In this document: positions 1 to 7,005 of the stretch, one piece after another | Layout of the letters: each line of letters opens with the position of its first letter | Numbering within the stretch: the stretch's first letter is position 1 | Assembly: GCA_043770215.1 (NCBI GenBank) | Contig: JAYVIQ010000042.1 | Location: 1 to 12,245, forward strand | Direction: 5' to 3' | DNA: 12,245 nucleotides | Source: JAYVIQ01 sp043770215 | GTDB lineage: Bacteria; Bacteroidota; Bacteroidia; Cytophagales; JAAEPT01 | Translations under genes and position numbers: made by a program | The notes under the pieces: model-generated | Database searches by the model: none | What the model was told of the DNA's origin: nothing | What the model saw: the letters and a program-made list of their open reading frames with translations, nothing else

Positions 1-11
1 GGATCGAAGCG

Positions 12-84
12 GAGCTCTTTGTTGCTTTTTCAGCAACAAAAGCGAGAGCGTAGAGCCTGACCCGATAGGGTTTCGCCCAAAATC
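12..84 (+). repeat. 73-bp dispersed-looking non-coding element, copy 1
   Basis: This segment reappears as a reverse complement at 3303-3375, with the same total length. Shared blocks, in order, are GAGCTCTTT, TTGCTTTTTCA, TAGAGCCTGA, GATAGGG and TTTCGCCCAAAATC; the divergence between them includes compensating small indels. Copy 1 contains a perfect 8-bp hairpin, TTTGTTGC (18-25) paired with GCAACAAA (33-40) around a 7-base loop, and a short GGG-TTTCG-CCC hairpin near its end. No reading frame is evident. Two divergent copies within 3.3 kb suggest a family of dispersed intergenic repeats, perhaps REP- or MITE-like. I recall similar stretches in flavobacterial intergenic DNA but cannot confirm this here. 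Confidence 0.7.
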
Positions 85-99
85 ACTAATCAATTCCAA

Positions 100-125
100 T
101 ACCGGTACAATTACGGATATTCACA
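100..125 (+). repeat. 26-bp conserved box, copy 1 (direct repeat of 3409-3434)
   Basis: The pattern is the 8-bp palindrome TACCGGTA, six variable bases, then CGGATATTCACA. The same arrangement with the same spacing is found at 3409-3434; the palindrome and the 12-mer are identical and only the middle six bases vary. This copy lies about 15 bases after the 73-bp element. It keeps the same orientation in both places although the neighbouring 73-bp element is inverted. Its function is unknown; a protein-binding site or the end of a larger repeat unit are both possible. Confidence 0.6.
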
Positions 126-131
126 TAACTT

Positions 132-771
132 TTTAATTCTTTTGATATTTTCTGCAAAAATATTTTCCACATCCTCTTTTAAATTATAAAACCTCATTTA
201 CCTATCCTAAATTATTCAGTTTCATGGTTTTTAAAAGGTATTAACAAACTCAATAACTGATTATTTTTTTTGCAATTCATTTAAGTAAAGATTAAGATAC
301 ACTACTCATTTGGCTTGATGGAAAGGCATAAATATTGAAGCATTTGTAATAGATACAGTAACTATTGAGCCCTTCTTGACCAATCCGTACATTTAAAGCT
401 ACGGTGTAAAATGACAATAGCTAATTTATTTATCTTTATGTGTAACTAGAAGGGATTTATCTTATGCATTTAAATAATAAAATGGATCTAAACCCAATAG
501 AATAACTCTAAAAAACATACCCCATAAAAATATTAAATAATTAGCAATTAAGAACTTAAAAAAACATTTATATAAAAATAATTCCACTTTTTAGTTAGGT
601 AAAATAAAACAAATGATTTTGGGAAATTAACGTACATATACCACAAGAGAATATGTTGTCTTTAAGTCTAGACTTTTAGTAAACACTTTCATTTTTTGTT
701 CTGTAAATTGTAATAAAGAATAAGAATCACTACTTTTACAGGAGCAAAAAAATCATAAAATCAGATATCCA
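132..771. other. Long AT-rich intergenic leader upstream of the aminotransferase
   Basis: About 640 bases contain no credible coding region on either strand. Three inverted pairs can be seen in the middle: CTATTG (362-367) with CAATAG (415-420), CCCTTCT (370-376) with AGAAGGG (448-454), and CCGTA (385-389) with TACGG (400-404). The first two pairs interleave, so they could form a pseudoknot or alternative folds. The rest is low-complexity A/T sequence. A candidate promoter for the aminotransferase lies near the right end. Nothing else is recognisable. Confidence 0.5.
708..738 (+). promoter_or_regulatory. Candidate Bacteroidota-type promoter for the aminotransferase
   Basis: A TTG at 708-710 is followed after 20 bases by TACTTTTA (731-738), close to the Bacteroidota pattern of a TTTG/TTG -33 element and a TAnnTTTG -7 element. 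A transcript starting near 744 would have a leader of about 28 bases before the ATG at 772. The -7 box lacks the final G, and such AT-rich sequence yields chance matches, so this is tentative. Confidence 0.3.
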
Positions 772-1974
772 ATGACAACTTTATTATCAGACAGAGTAAT
801 AAATATGGCAGAGTCAGCAACGCTAGCCATGGCGCAAGCTGCAAGAGATTTAGCTTCTAAAGGAGTTAAAGTTATAAACTTAAGTGTGGGAGAACCAGAT
901 TTTAAGACACCAACGTATATTTGTGAATCAGCAAAAAAAGCAATAGATGCCGGGCATCACCAATACACTCCAGTACCAGGCATTCCAGAACTAAGAAAAG
1001 CTATTGCAGAAAAACTTATCAAAGAAAATGGTATAGATGCAAATCCAGCCAACATTGTAGTTTCTACTGGAGCAAAACAATCTATTGCCAATGTAATTAT
1101 GGCTATGATAAACCCAGGTGACGAGGTTGTGATTTTAGCCCCTTATTGGGTAAGTTATTCTGACATTGTAGAGTTTTGTGGTGGAATACCAGTTATTGTA
1201 GGCTCTACTCTAGAAAATAACTTTAAATCTACTGCTGAAGATATTAAGAAAGCAATTACGCCTAAAACAAAATGCGTTATGTTTTCATCACCATCTAACC
1301 CAGCAGGATCTTTATTTACAAAAGAAGAACTAGAAGAAATTGTTTCAGTAGTACCTGCACCAATTGTATTTTTGGCAGATGAAATTTATGAAACTATAAA
1401 CTACACTGGTTCCTATACAAGCATAGGTGCGTTAGAAGGAGCAAAAGACAGAACAGTAACTATAAACGGATTTTCTAAAGGTTTTGCCATGACAGGTTGG
1501 AGAGTTGGGTACATTCATGCACCAGCTCAAATAGCAAAAGCTGCGGATAAAATCCAAGGTCAGACCACTTCTGGCACAAGCTCTGTAACACAACACGCCT
1601 GTGTTACAGCGCTTACAGATACAGAAAGCATGATAGCATCTCATAAAGAAATGAAAGCAGCTTTTTTAAGAAGAAGGGATCTTACATTGTCTTTAATGAA
1701 CCAAATACCAGGATTTAAAACAAATGTGCCAGACGGCGCTTTTTATGTTTTTCCAGATGTAAGTGCACATTTTGGCAAAAAAACTCCAGACGGAACTGTA
1801 ATTACTAATGCTATGGACATGAGTTTGTATTTCTTAAACTTTGCCAATGTAAGCTGTGTAACTGGCGAAGCTTTTGGAGCTCCAAACAACCTTCGTTTTT
1901 CTTATGCTACATCAGATGAAAACATTGTTTTGGCAATGGCTAAAGTAAAAGAGTGGGTAGAAAAACTAGCTTAA
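772..1974 (+). CDS. Aspartate aminotransferase family enzyme (PLP-dependent, class I/II)
   Basis: This 400-residue cytosolic enzyme should transfer an amino group between aspartate (or a related amino acid) and 2-oxoglutarate using pyridoxal phosphate. All fold-type I hallmarks are present: SVGEPDF near residues 38-44, the ring-stacking aromatic in PYW (Trp126), SNPAGS with Asn176, ADEIYE with Asp203 and Tyr206, the Schiff-base lysine Lys236 in GFSKGF, Arg244 in TGWR, and the substrate-carboxylate arginine Arg375 in NNLRFSY. Length and start match bacterial aspartate aminotransferases of the SVGEPDF subgroup. The ATG at 772 places the usual N-terminal LSDRV segment right after the start. No strong ribosome binding site is seen, as is normal in Bacteroidota. 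The kinase gene follows 132 bases downstream on the same strand. Exact substrate preference cannot be read from sequence; aspartate is the most likely, with aromatic amino acids or prephenate as alternatives. Confidence 0.93.
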   Translation: MTTLLSDRVINMAESATLAMAQAARDLASKGVKVINLSVGEPDFKTPTYICESAKKAIDAGHHQYTPVPGIPELRKAIAEKLIKENGIDANPANIVVSTGAKQSIANVIMAMINPGDEVVILAPYWVSYSDIVEFCGGIPVIVGSTLENNFKSTAEDIKKAITPKTKCVMFSSPSNPAGSLFTKEELEEIVSVVPAPIVFLADEIYETINYTGSYTSIGALEGAKDRTVTINGFSKGFAMTGWRVGYIHAPAQIAKAADKIQGQTTSGTSSVTQHACVTALTDTESMIASHKEMKAAFLRRRDLTLSLMNQIPGFKTNVPDGAFYVFPDVSAHFGKKTPDGTVITNAMDMSLYFLNFANVSCVTGEAFGAPNNLRFSYATSDENIVLAMAKVKEWVEKLA

Positions 1975-2106
1975 ATTGTTTAAAAATTGATGTTAGTAAC
2001 AAACCATTGCTTTTTGTCTTTATGCAATGTATATAAAAAGCTTTTTCTAGTTTTTACCTCTGTAAGAAGTTGTTTCAAACTCTAAGACAAAGCCTAAAAA
2101 AATAAA

Positions 2107-3090
2107 ATGAACAATATAGAAACAATACATTCAGAATTCGAAGCCTTGATAGGGCTTCGAATTCTTGTTTTAGGAGATGTAATGATAGACAGTTATTTAT
2201 GGGGTACAGTAGACAGAATGTCACCTGAGGCACCGGTACCTGTAGTTTCTGTAAAAAATAGGGAGAAAAGATTGGGCGGCGCTGCAAATGTAGCCCTAAA
2301 TCTTAAAGCCTTGGGTTGTCATCCAATTGTGGTTTCAGTTATTGGCAATGATGCAGACGGACAAGAAATGCTTCAATTGTTTGAGCAAAACAACTTATCT
2401 ACTGAAGGTTTGATTTTGTCTGAGGATAGAATCACAACTATAAAACACAGAATCATAAGCGATAAACATTTGCTGAGAGTAGATAGTGAACAAACAGATT
2501 ATTTAAGTTCTGAATTAGAAAAAAACCTATTTGCAAAAACTCAAATATTGGCAAAAGAAGCAAAATGTTTTATTTTTCAGGATTATGACAAAGGGGTTCT
2601 TAGCCCAAACTACATAAAGCAATGTATAACACTGGCTAAAGAAAAGGACATTGTTACAACGGTAGATCCAAAAAAAAGAAATTTTTTTAGCTATAATGGC
2701 GTTACATTGTTTAAACCAAACCTTAAAGAAATAAACGAAGCCATTGGCTCTTCTATAAAAGGTACAGATATAGATGGTTTATTTGCAACAGCTAAAAAAT
2801 TTGGATTAGAATGTAACATTCAATCCTTACTTATTACACTTTCAGAAAACGGAGCAATGCTTGTTTCAAACAAATCCTATGAGTATGTTCAAGCTCATAA
2901 AAGAACTATTGTAGATGTAAGTGGTGCAGGAGATACTGTTATTTCTGTTGCAAGTGCCTTTTTAGCTATAGGATTATCTATGGAAAAAGTGCTAAGCTAT
3001 TCTAACCTTAGTGGCGGTTTAGTCTGCGAAAGTATAGGTGTAGTACCCATAGAAAAAAACAGCTTTTTAGAAGCCTGCTTGCAATTATAA
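2107..3090 (+). CDS. PfkB-family sugar kinase, HldE/RfaE kinase-domain type
   Basis: The 327 residues match the N-terminal kinase half of HldE, which phosphorylates D-glycero-D-manno-heptose 7-phosphate on the way to ADP-heptose for the outer-membrane glycolipid. Visible motifs are GDVMID (23-28), the SPEAPVPV segment (39-46), GGAAN (57-61), the acceptor-side FQDYDKG stretch, DPKK, the KPN motif before the nucleotide site, and the PfkB signature GAGD (273-276) with catalytic base Asp276. The cytidylyl/adenylyltransferase half of bifunctional HldE is absent, so this is a stand-alone kinase. The ATG at 2107 gives an N-terminus comparable to HldE. A perfect 13-bp inverted repeat lies within codons 9-20. 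An A8 run and a T7 run occur at 2670-2688. Heptose phosphate is the best-supported substrate by family; another sugar phosphate is possible. It may be co-transcribed with the aminotransferase, though the 132-base gap leaves this open. Confidence 0.85.
   Translation: MNNIETIHSEFEALIGLRILVLGDVMIDSYLWGTVDRMSPEAPVPVVSVKNREKRLGGAANVALNLKALGCHPIVVSVIGNDADGQEMLQLFEQNNLSTEGLILSEDRITTIKHRIISDKHLLRVDSEQTDYLSSELEKNLFAKTQILAKEAKCFIFQDYDKGVLSPNYIKQCITLAKEKDIVTTVDPKKRNFFSYNGVTLFKPNLKEINEAIGSSIKGTDIDGLFATAKKFGLECNIQSLLITLSENGAMLVSNKSYEYVQAHKRTIVDVSGAGDTVISVASAFLAIGLSMEKVLSYSNLSGGLVCESIGVVPIEKNSFLEACLQL
2133..2165 (+). promoter_or_regulatory. Perfect 13-bp inverted repeat inside the start of the kinase gene
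   Basis: AGAATTCGAAGCC (2133-2145) and its exact complement GGCTTCGAATTCT (2153-2165) are separated by seven bases. In mRNA this would be a stable hairpin starting 26 bases after the A of the ATG, within the ribosome's initiation footprint region. The repeat is coding (residues 9-20, around FEALIGLRI). The pairing is seen directly; a role in controlling translation or transcription elongation is inference. Confidence 0.6.
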
Positions 3091-3302
3091 ACTATTCAAT
3101 CACTGAAGATTTACCATTTACAATCATTTATCTGATACTTTATTTATAGATACAGAATTTGAAATTATATGTGGTTACGAAACTGGTTTTAAAACTCTAT
3201 TTTCTGCTTTAAATTTCTGTTTCAATAAGTTTTTACTTTGTGGTTTATGCATTTAATTTTATGTAATTGCCTGTAATTGTACTAGTAGTAGAATTGGTTA
3301 GC

Positions 3303-3375
3303 GATTTTGGGCGAAACCCCCTATCTAGTCAGGCTCTATGTCTCTGTTTCTTATTGAAAAAGCAAAAAAGAGCTC
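3303..3375 (-). repeat. 73-bp dispersed-looking non-coding element, copy 2 (inverted)
   Basis: Read on the - strand, this segment starts GAGCTCTTT and ends TTTCGCCCAAAATC, matching the element at 12-84 over its whole length in the same block order. The internal hairpin that is perfect in copy 1 is degraded here because the right arm has become ATAAGAAA. This suggests that copy 2 is older or less constrained, or that the hairpin is not essential. With copy 1 it forms an inverted pair around the aminotransferase and kinase genes. Confidence 0.7.
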
Positions 3376-3408
3376 TGTCTAAACACTTTTCGCAAAAAAA
3401 ATAATAGT

Positions 3409-3434
3409 TACCGGTATCATTGCGGATATTCACA
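3409..3434 (+). repeat. 26-bp conserved box, copy 2
   Basis: TACCGGTA, six variable bases, then CGGATATTCACA, in the same orientation as the copy at 100-125. It lies 33 bases beyond the inverted 73-bp element and about 80 bases upstream of the DUF1003 start, so it could be part of that gene's control region. No function is known to me. Confidence 0.6.
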
Positions 3435-3489
3435 AAATTTTATACCTCAGAAATCAATTTTAGAAAACAGCTTAGTAAAATTAAAACAT

Positions 3490-3497
3490 TACTTTAG
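3490..3497 (+). promoter_or_regulatory. Weak -7-like box upstream of the DUF1003 gene
   Basis: TACTTTAG matches the Bacteroidota -7 pattern TAnnTTTG at five of six fixed positions and would give a leader of roughly a dozen bases before the ATG at 3515. No convincing -33 TTTG is found at the usual distance, so this is a weak call. Confidence 0.22.
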
Positions 3498-3514
3498 CAA
3501 AAAAACAGCTGTAC

Positions 3515-4207
3515 ATGGAAAATGCTATTTGTTACCTTTCAAAAAATAATTACCCCTTAGATCAGTTAATAGCTTATGACGCTATAAAATATCAACTCAT
3601 AAAATTTATTCAAGATGAATTCCCAGGATTCTCTAAAGGAGATTATATTTTAAATGATTCACTAAAAATAATTAGAAAAAAATACCTCGAAAAACTTTTG
3701 AAATTAGAGAATCAAGAGTTAAATGATATTGATAATCAAGTAATAAGCGCCATTGAAAACAACTCTTTAATTTCAAACAATTTAGAACCTGCGCTAGAAG
3801 CCAAGCAAACTTTTGGACAAAAAACAGCTGATAAAATAGCTTCTTTTGGTGGTAGCTGGAAATTTATCCTTATTTTTTTTACATTTCTTTTTGGATGGAT
3901 TGCTTTAAATGCCATCATCTTGAATCTTAAAGCATTTGACCCTTATCCTTTTATTCTCATGAATCTAATCCTTTCTTGTTTAGCTGCCATTCAAGCTCCT
4001 ATAATTATGATGAGTCAAAATAGAAGAGAAGAAAAAGATAGATTGAGAAGCGAAAACGATTATAGAGTGAATCTTAAAGCCGAATTAGAAATAAGGCTCC
4101 TTAATGAAAAAGTAGATCACATATTAATTCATCAAAACAAACGATTGCTTGATATTCAAGAAATACAATTAGAGTATTTGGAAGAACTGAGTAAAAAAAT
4201 TTCCTGA
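3515..4207 (+). CDS. DUF1003 family inner-membrane protein
   Basis: A 230-residue protein with the diagnostic DUF1003 core at about residues 113-205. Two hydrophobic segments (about 116-137 and 145-167) are joined by the conserved FDPYPF turn (141-146), followed by the APIIMMSQNR stretch and a charged helix with REEKDRLR. A cytosolic N-terminal domain (1-100) resembles that of longer DUF1003 proteins, where a Cys-x2-Cys pair is common; here only one Cys (Cys6) remains. The C-terminal part (170-230) is rich in Glu, Leu and Lys and is probably coiled coil, consistent with oligomerisation. The biochemical function of DUF1003 is not established. It stands alone between two long gene-free stretches, so context gives no further clue. 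Family assignment is confident; function is unknown. Confidence 0.88.
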   Translation: MENAICYLSKNNYPLDQLIAYDAIKYQLIKFIQDEFPGFSKGDYILNDSLKIIRKKYLEKLLKLENQELNDIDNQVISAIENNSLISNNLEPALEAKQTFGQKTADKIASFGGSWKFILIFFTFLFGWIALNAIILNLKAFDPYPFILMNLILSCLAAIQAPIIMMSQNRREEKDRLRSENDYRVNLKAELEIRLLNEKVDHILIHQNKRLLDIQEIQLEYLEELSKKIS

Positions 4208-4646
4208 AAACTCATCACTATCCTATTTTGCCCTAAGTAAGTCCTACTTTATGTTTTTATCAAAGTTGGCGGAATTTCAAACACCAAAAAATTCCAGCTA
4301 AATCAAAAAAAGTACCCATAATGACTTATACCCAAATCAGAGGATGGTTCAAAATTGAATGGTTGGTTTTACCAAAAAGAAAAGTCCGGAATTAGCATTG
4401 CGATCAATATTTTTCATATTTCGCACAGTTGCGTGGAACTTCTATATAAAACCTTATTTTTTCATACAGGTGCTGCAAATATTTTTTTAGCACTTTATTT
4501 AAAAAAAAATTTATGTAAATGATAACAGATTCAAATACAATATTTTAGGAGTAGACATGTTTTTAAGGCGAGTCTAACTTTAATATATTAATTATTAAAA
4601 AAAATATTAAGTGAGTCTAATTTTTATATATTTAATAAAATATTTA

Positions 4647-4677
4647 TTTTTTAGTCAAGCCTAAATTAATATATTTG
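4647..4677 (+). promoter_or_regulatory. Promoter of the receptor-thioredoxin operon
   Basis: TATATTTG (4670-4677) is an exact match to the Bacteroidota -7 consensus TAnnTTTG. A TTTT at 4647-4650, 19 bases upstream, is a poor -33 element. The expected transcript start near 4683 leaves a leader of about 24 bases before the ATG at 4707. The weak -33 box suggests help from an activator. Confidence 0.55.
4650..4665. promoter_or_regulatory. Candidate operator palindrome in the receptor promoter
   Basis: TTTAGTCAAGCCTAAA is a near-perfect dyad: TTTAG and CTAAA arms, then T/C (the one mismatch), C/G and a central AA. It sits inside the promoter spacer, where a bound repressor would block polymerase. 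The layout is reminiscent of DtxR/MntR-family metal-responsive sites with TTTAG/CTAAA arms. The regulator assignment is inference. Confidence 0.4.
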
Positions 4678-4706
4678 CTCATTAAACTTTAAAATTTAGT
4701 TTTATA

Positions 4707-7001
4707 ATGATTAGAAAGTTCCTACTTTTTCTATGTATCCTGTTCGTTAATTTAATCTCACAAGCTCAAACAACTGTAGTTATTGGTAAAATATTTAACC
4801 TAAACTATCCTTTAGAAAACGCAAATGTTTATTTAGATGGTAGCACCAAAACTAGTTTAAGTGATAGTTTAGGGAGGTTTAGCATTTCAGAAACAAATAA
4901 AGGGTTACATAAACTAACTGTAAAATCTATAGGCTACATATCTTTAGACACTACTTTTACCACTACAAGTACAGATGACACCCTAATTTTATATCTTGAA
5001 CTAAAAGAAAAAATAATACTTTTAGATGAAGTTGTAATCTCTGGCACTATGAAAGAGGTTTCTAAATCAGAAAGCCCAGTACCCGTAGAAGTATATAATG
5101 CAGCATTTTTTAAAGCAAACCCTACACCTTCTATTTTTGAATCATTGCAAAATGTTAATGGGGTTCGTCCACAACTAAATTGCAATGTATGTAATACTGG
5201 CGATATTCATATAAATGGCTTAGAAGGTCCTTACACTATGATTTTAATAGACGGAATGCCCATAGTGAGTGGATTATCTACTGTGTATGGCTTAACAGGC
5301 ATCCCACAATCTTTAATAGAAAGAGTAGAAATTGTAAAGGGACCCGCATCTACTTTATATGGTTCTGAAGCAGTGGGAGGTCTAGTAAACATAATTACAA
5401 AAAACCCAATAAATGCACCTGTTTTTTCTGCAGATGTCTTTAGCTCTAACTGGAGAGACATAAATACAGATATTGGAATAAAGTTTAATACAGCCAAAAA
5501 ACTTCATTCTTTGCTTGGTTTAAATTACTTCAATTATCAAAACCCTATAGACAACAACAAAGATGGTTTTACAGACATAACCTTACAAAACAGACTTTCT
5601 GTGTTTAATAAATGGACAATAGATAGAAAAGAAAGCCGTGTTTTTTCCATTGCTGGTAGAGTAGTTTTAGAGGACCGTTGGGGTGGTGAAATGAACTGGA
5701 GGCAAAATTTTAGAGGTGGAGATAGCATTTATGCAGAAAGTATTTACACAAATCGCTGGGAAACATTTGGTATATACCAGCTACCTGTAAAAGAAAAAAT
5801 TATGTTCCAGTTTAGTGCAAACGGACACAGTCAAAACAGTGTTTACGGAACTACAGCATACATTGCAGATCAAAAAATTGCTTTTGGTCAACTTACTTGG
5901 AACAAAACCCTATCCGAAAATCATGACATATTATTGGGTACTTCCTTTAGATATACTCAATATGATGATAACACTCCCGCTACAGAAAGTGTAGATAAAA
6001 ACAATATAAAAGCCACAAAAGCCTCGAAAATTATGCTGCCAGGAGTATTTGTGCAAGACGAAATAGCTCTAAATAAGTTAAACAAAGTACTTTTAGGCAT
6101 TAGATATGATTACAATAGTATCCATGGTAGTGTGCTTACACCCAGAGCAAATTATAAATTCACTTCTAAAAACAAGAAAAACATCGTTCGTTTTGGCATT
6201 GGTAACGGTTACAGAGTAGCAAACGTTTTTACAGAAGACCATGCAGCACTTACGGGAGCTAGAAAAGTAGAATTTGTTGGGGATTTAAAACCAGAAACTT
6301 CATGGAATGGAAACGTAAACTATGTAAAGAAAATGAACCTAAATGACATAGCCATAATCACATTAGATGCATCAGCTTTTTACACATATTTTAACAATAG
6401 AATTGTACCAGATTACAACGCTGATGCAAATAAAATAATTTATGCAAATCTAGTTGGTTTTGCTGTTTCAAAAGGTGTGAGTCTAAATTTAGACACCCAA
6501 TTTAATAACGGTTTAAGTTTATTGTTAGGCAGTACATTTATGGATGTAAGCCTTACAAATAAGGGTATAAAAACTAGACAGTTGCTCACTGAAAAGTTTA
6601 GTGGTGTGTGGAATATTGGTTATACTTTTAATAAATATAGCATAACCATAGATTATACAGGTAACATTTACGGATCTATGGATTTACCATTGCTTGGCCC
6701 ATTAGACAATAGACAATCTACATCTCCTACATGGAGCTTACAAAATATGCAATGCACCAAAGTACTTTCTTTTGGATTAGAAATCTATACGGGCATCAAG
6801 AATTTACTAAACTTTACTCCTCCACAAAATAGCATTGCTAGGTCATTTGATCCATTTGACAAAAAAGTTGATTTTGATACTAATGGAAATGTAATTGCTT
6901 CAAGTTCTAATCCAAACGCACTTAGTTTTGACCCATCATACGTATTTGCTCCAAACCAAGGAAGAAGAGTGTACTTAGGTATTAGATACACAATTAAATA
7001 A
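4707..7001 (+). CDS. TonB-dependent outer-membrane receptor with carboxypeptidase-regulatory-like domain
   Basis: A 764-residue outer-membrane active transporter, presumably energised by TonB-ExbBD. A signal peptide covers residues 1-20, with a likely cut after SQA. A beta-sandwich carboxypeptidase-regulatory-like domain follows (about 24-103), then a TonB-box-like LDEVVISGT (106-114). The plug domain (about 120-233) has the conserved IERVEIVKGPAS and TLYGSEAVGG signatures and NIITK. The remaining ~530 residues are the 22-strand barrel. The plug contains CNVC (Cys159, Cys162) in LNCNVCNTGD, unusual because outer-membrane proteins generally avoid free cysteines; it is followed by Met178 and Met184. 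The family resembles siderophore/colicin-type receptors (CirA/FepA-like), not SusC, and no SusD partner is present. Substrate is unknown; the Cys pair and the promoter layout make a metal or metal chelate plausible. The thioredoxin-like gene begins 4 bases after the stop codon. Confidence 0.9.
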   Translation: MIRKFLLFLCILFVNLISQAQTTVVIGKIFNLNYPLENANVYLDGSTKTSLSDSLGRFSISETNKGLHKLTVKSIGYISLDTTFTTTSTDDTLILYLELKEKIILLDEVVISGTMKEVSKSESPVPVEVYNAAFFKANPTPSIFESLQNVNGVRPQLNCNVCNTGDIHINGLEGPYTMILIDGMPIVSGLSTVYGLTGIPQSLIERVEIVKGPASTLYGSEAVGGLVNIITKNPINAPVFSADVFSSNWRDINTDIGIKFNTAKKLHSLLGLNYFNYQNPIDNNKDGFTDITLQNRLSVFNKWTIDRKESRVFSIAGRVVLEDRWGGEMNWRQNFRGGDSIYAESIYTNRWETFGIYQLPVKEKIMFQFSANGHSQNSVYGTTAYIADQKIAFGQLTWNKTLSENHDILLGTSFRYTQYDDNTPATESVDKNNIKATKASKIMLPGVFVQDEIALNKLNKVLLGIRYDYNSIHGSVLTPRANYKFTSKNKKNIVRFGIGNGYRVANVFTEDHAALTGARKVEFVGDLKPETSWNGNVNYVKKMNLNDIAIITLDASAFYTYFNNRIVPDYNADANKIIYANLVGFAVSKGVSLNLDTQFNNGLSLLLGSTFMDVSLTNKGIKTRQLLTEKFSGVWNIGYTFNKYSITIDYTGNIYGSMDLPLLGPLDNRQSTSPTWSLQNMQCTKVLSFGLEIYTGIKNLLNFTPPQNSIARSFDPFDKKVDFDTNGNVIASSSNPNALSFDPSYVFAPNQGRRVYLGIRYTIK

Positions 7002-7005
7002 CTTT

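Larger units (their letters stand above)
3091..3514. other. Intergenic region with element copy 2 and box copy 2
   Basis: These 424 bases hold no credible gene. The left 200 bases are plain AT-rich sequence with no clear rho-independent terminator after the kinase; TGTAATTG occurs twice near 3260-3280. The right half contains the inverted 73-bp element, the second 26-bp box, and a weak -7-like TACTTTAG at 3490-3497 just before the DUF1003 gene. Confidence 0.5.
4570..4698 (+). repeat. Three imperfect ~43-bp tandem repeats upstream of the receptor gene
   Basis: Copies begin at 4570, 4613 and 4657. Each has the form (G/A)AG(T/C)CTAA followed at a fixed distance (12-13 bases) by ATATATT, then A/T-rich filler. 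The third copy overlaps the predicted promoter, and its ATATATT becomes the -7 box TATATTTG. The steady spacing of about four helical turns suggests repeated protein-binding sites or repeated promoter-like units on one DNA face. The low-complexity background makes the copy boundaries approximate. Confidence 0.55.
4208..4706. other. Long intergenic region upstream of the receptor operon
   Basis: These 499 bases encode no convincing protein. A 24-codon frame (4321-4395) starts with ATG but shows no recognisable features. A weak stem, GTGCT (4470-4474) with AGCAC (4489-4493), extendable by two pairs and followed by a short T-rich stretch, is a poor terminator candidate. The part from about 4208 to 4450 is less AT-rich than the rest and unexplained. 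The right end carries three imperfect repeats and the receptor promoter. Confidence 0.5.

Noticed and set aside
18..40. Hairpin TTTGTTGC/GCAACAAA as a rho-independent terminator
   Set aside because: The stem is not GC-rich and no T-run follows on either strand; it is better explained as part of the 73-bp element.
1432..1644. Opposite-strand 70-codon frame inside the aminotransferase gene
   Set aside because: It lies wholly within a well-supported enzyme gene and its translation is Cys-rich without any family features, typical of a shadow frame. The same reasoning applies to opposite-strand frames inside the kinase, DUF1003, receptor and sigma genes.
2035..2046. AAAAAGCTTTTT palindrome between the aminotransferase and kinase genes
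   Set aside because: A short A/T palindrome with no loop and no downstream T-tract is expected by chance here; the CATTGC/GCAATG pair just upstream is also too weak to call a terminator.
4321..4395. 24-codon reading frame starting with ATG
   Set aside because: Very short, with no recognisable motif, signal sequence or promoter, and no sign of coding composition.
4570..4698. CRISPR-like array
   Set aside because: Only three imperfect, mostly A/T units without distinct spacers, lying directly in a promoter region; regulatory repeats are the better explanation.
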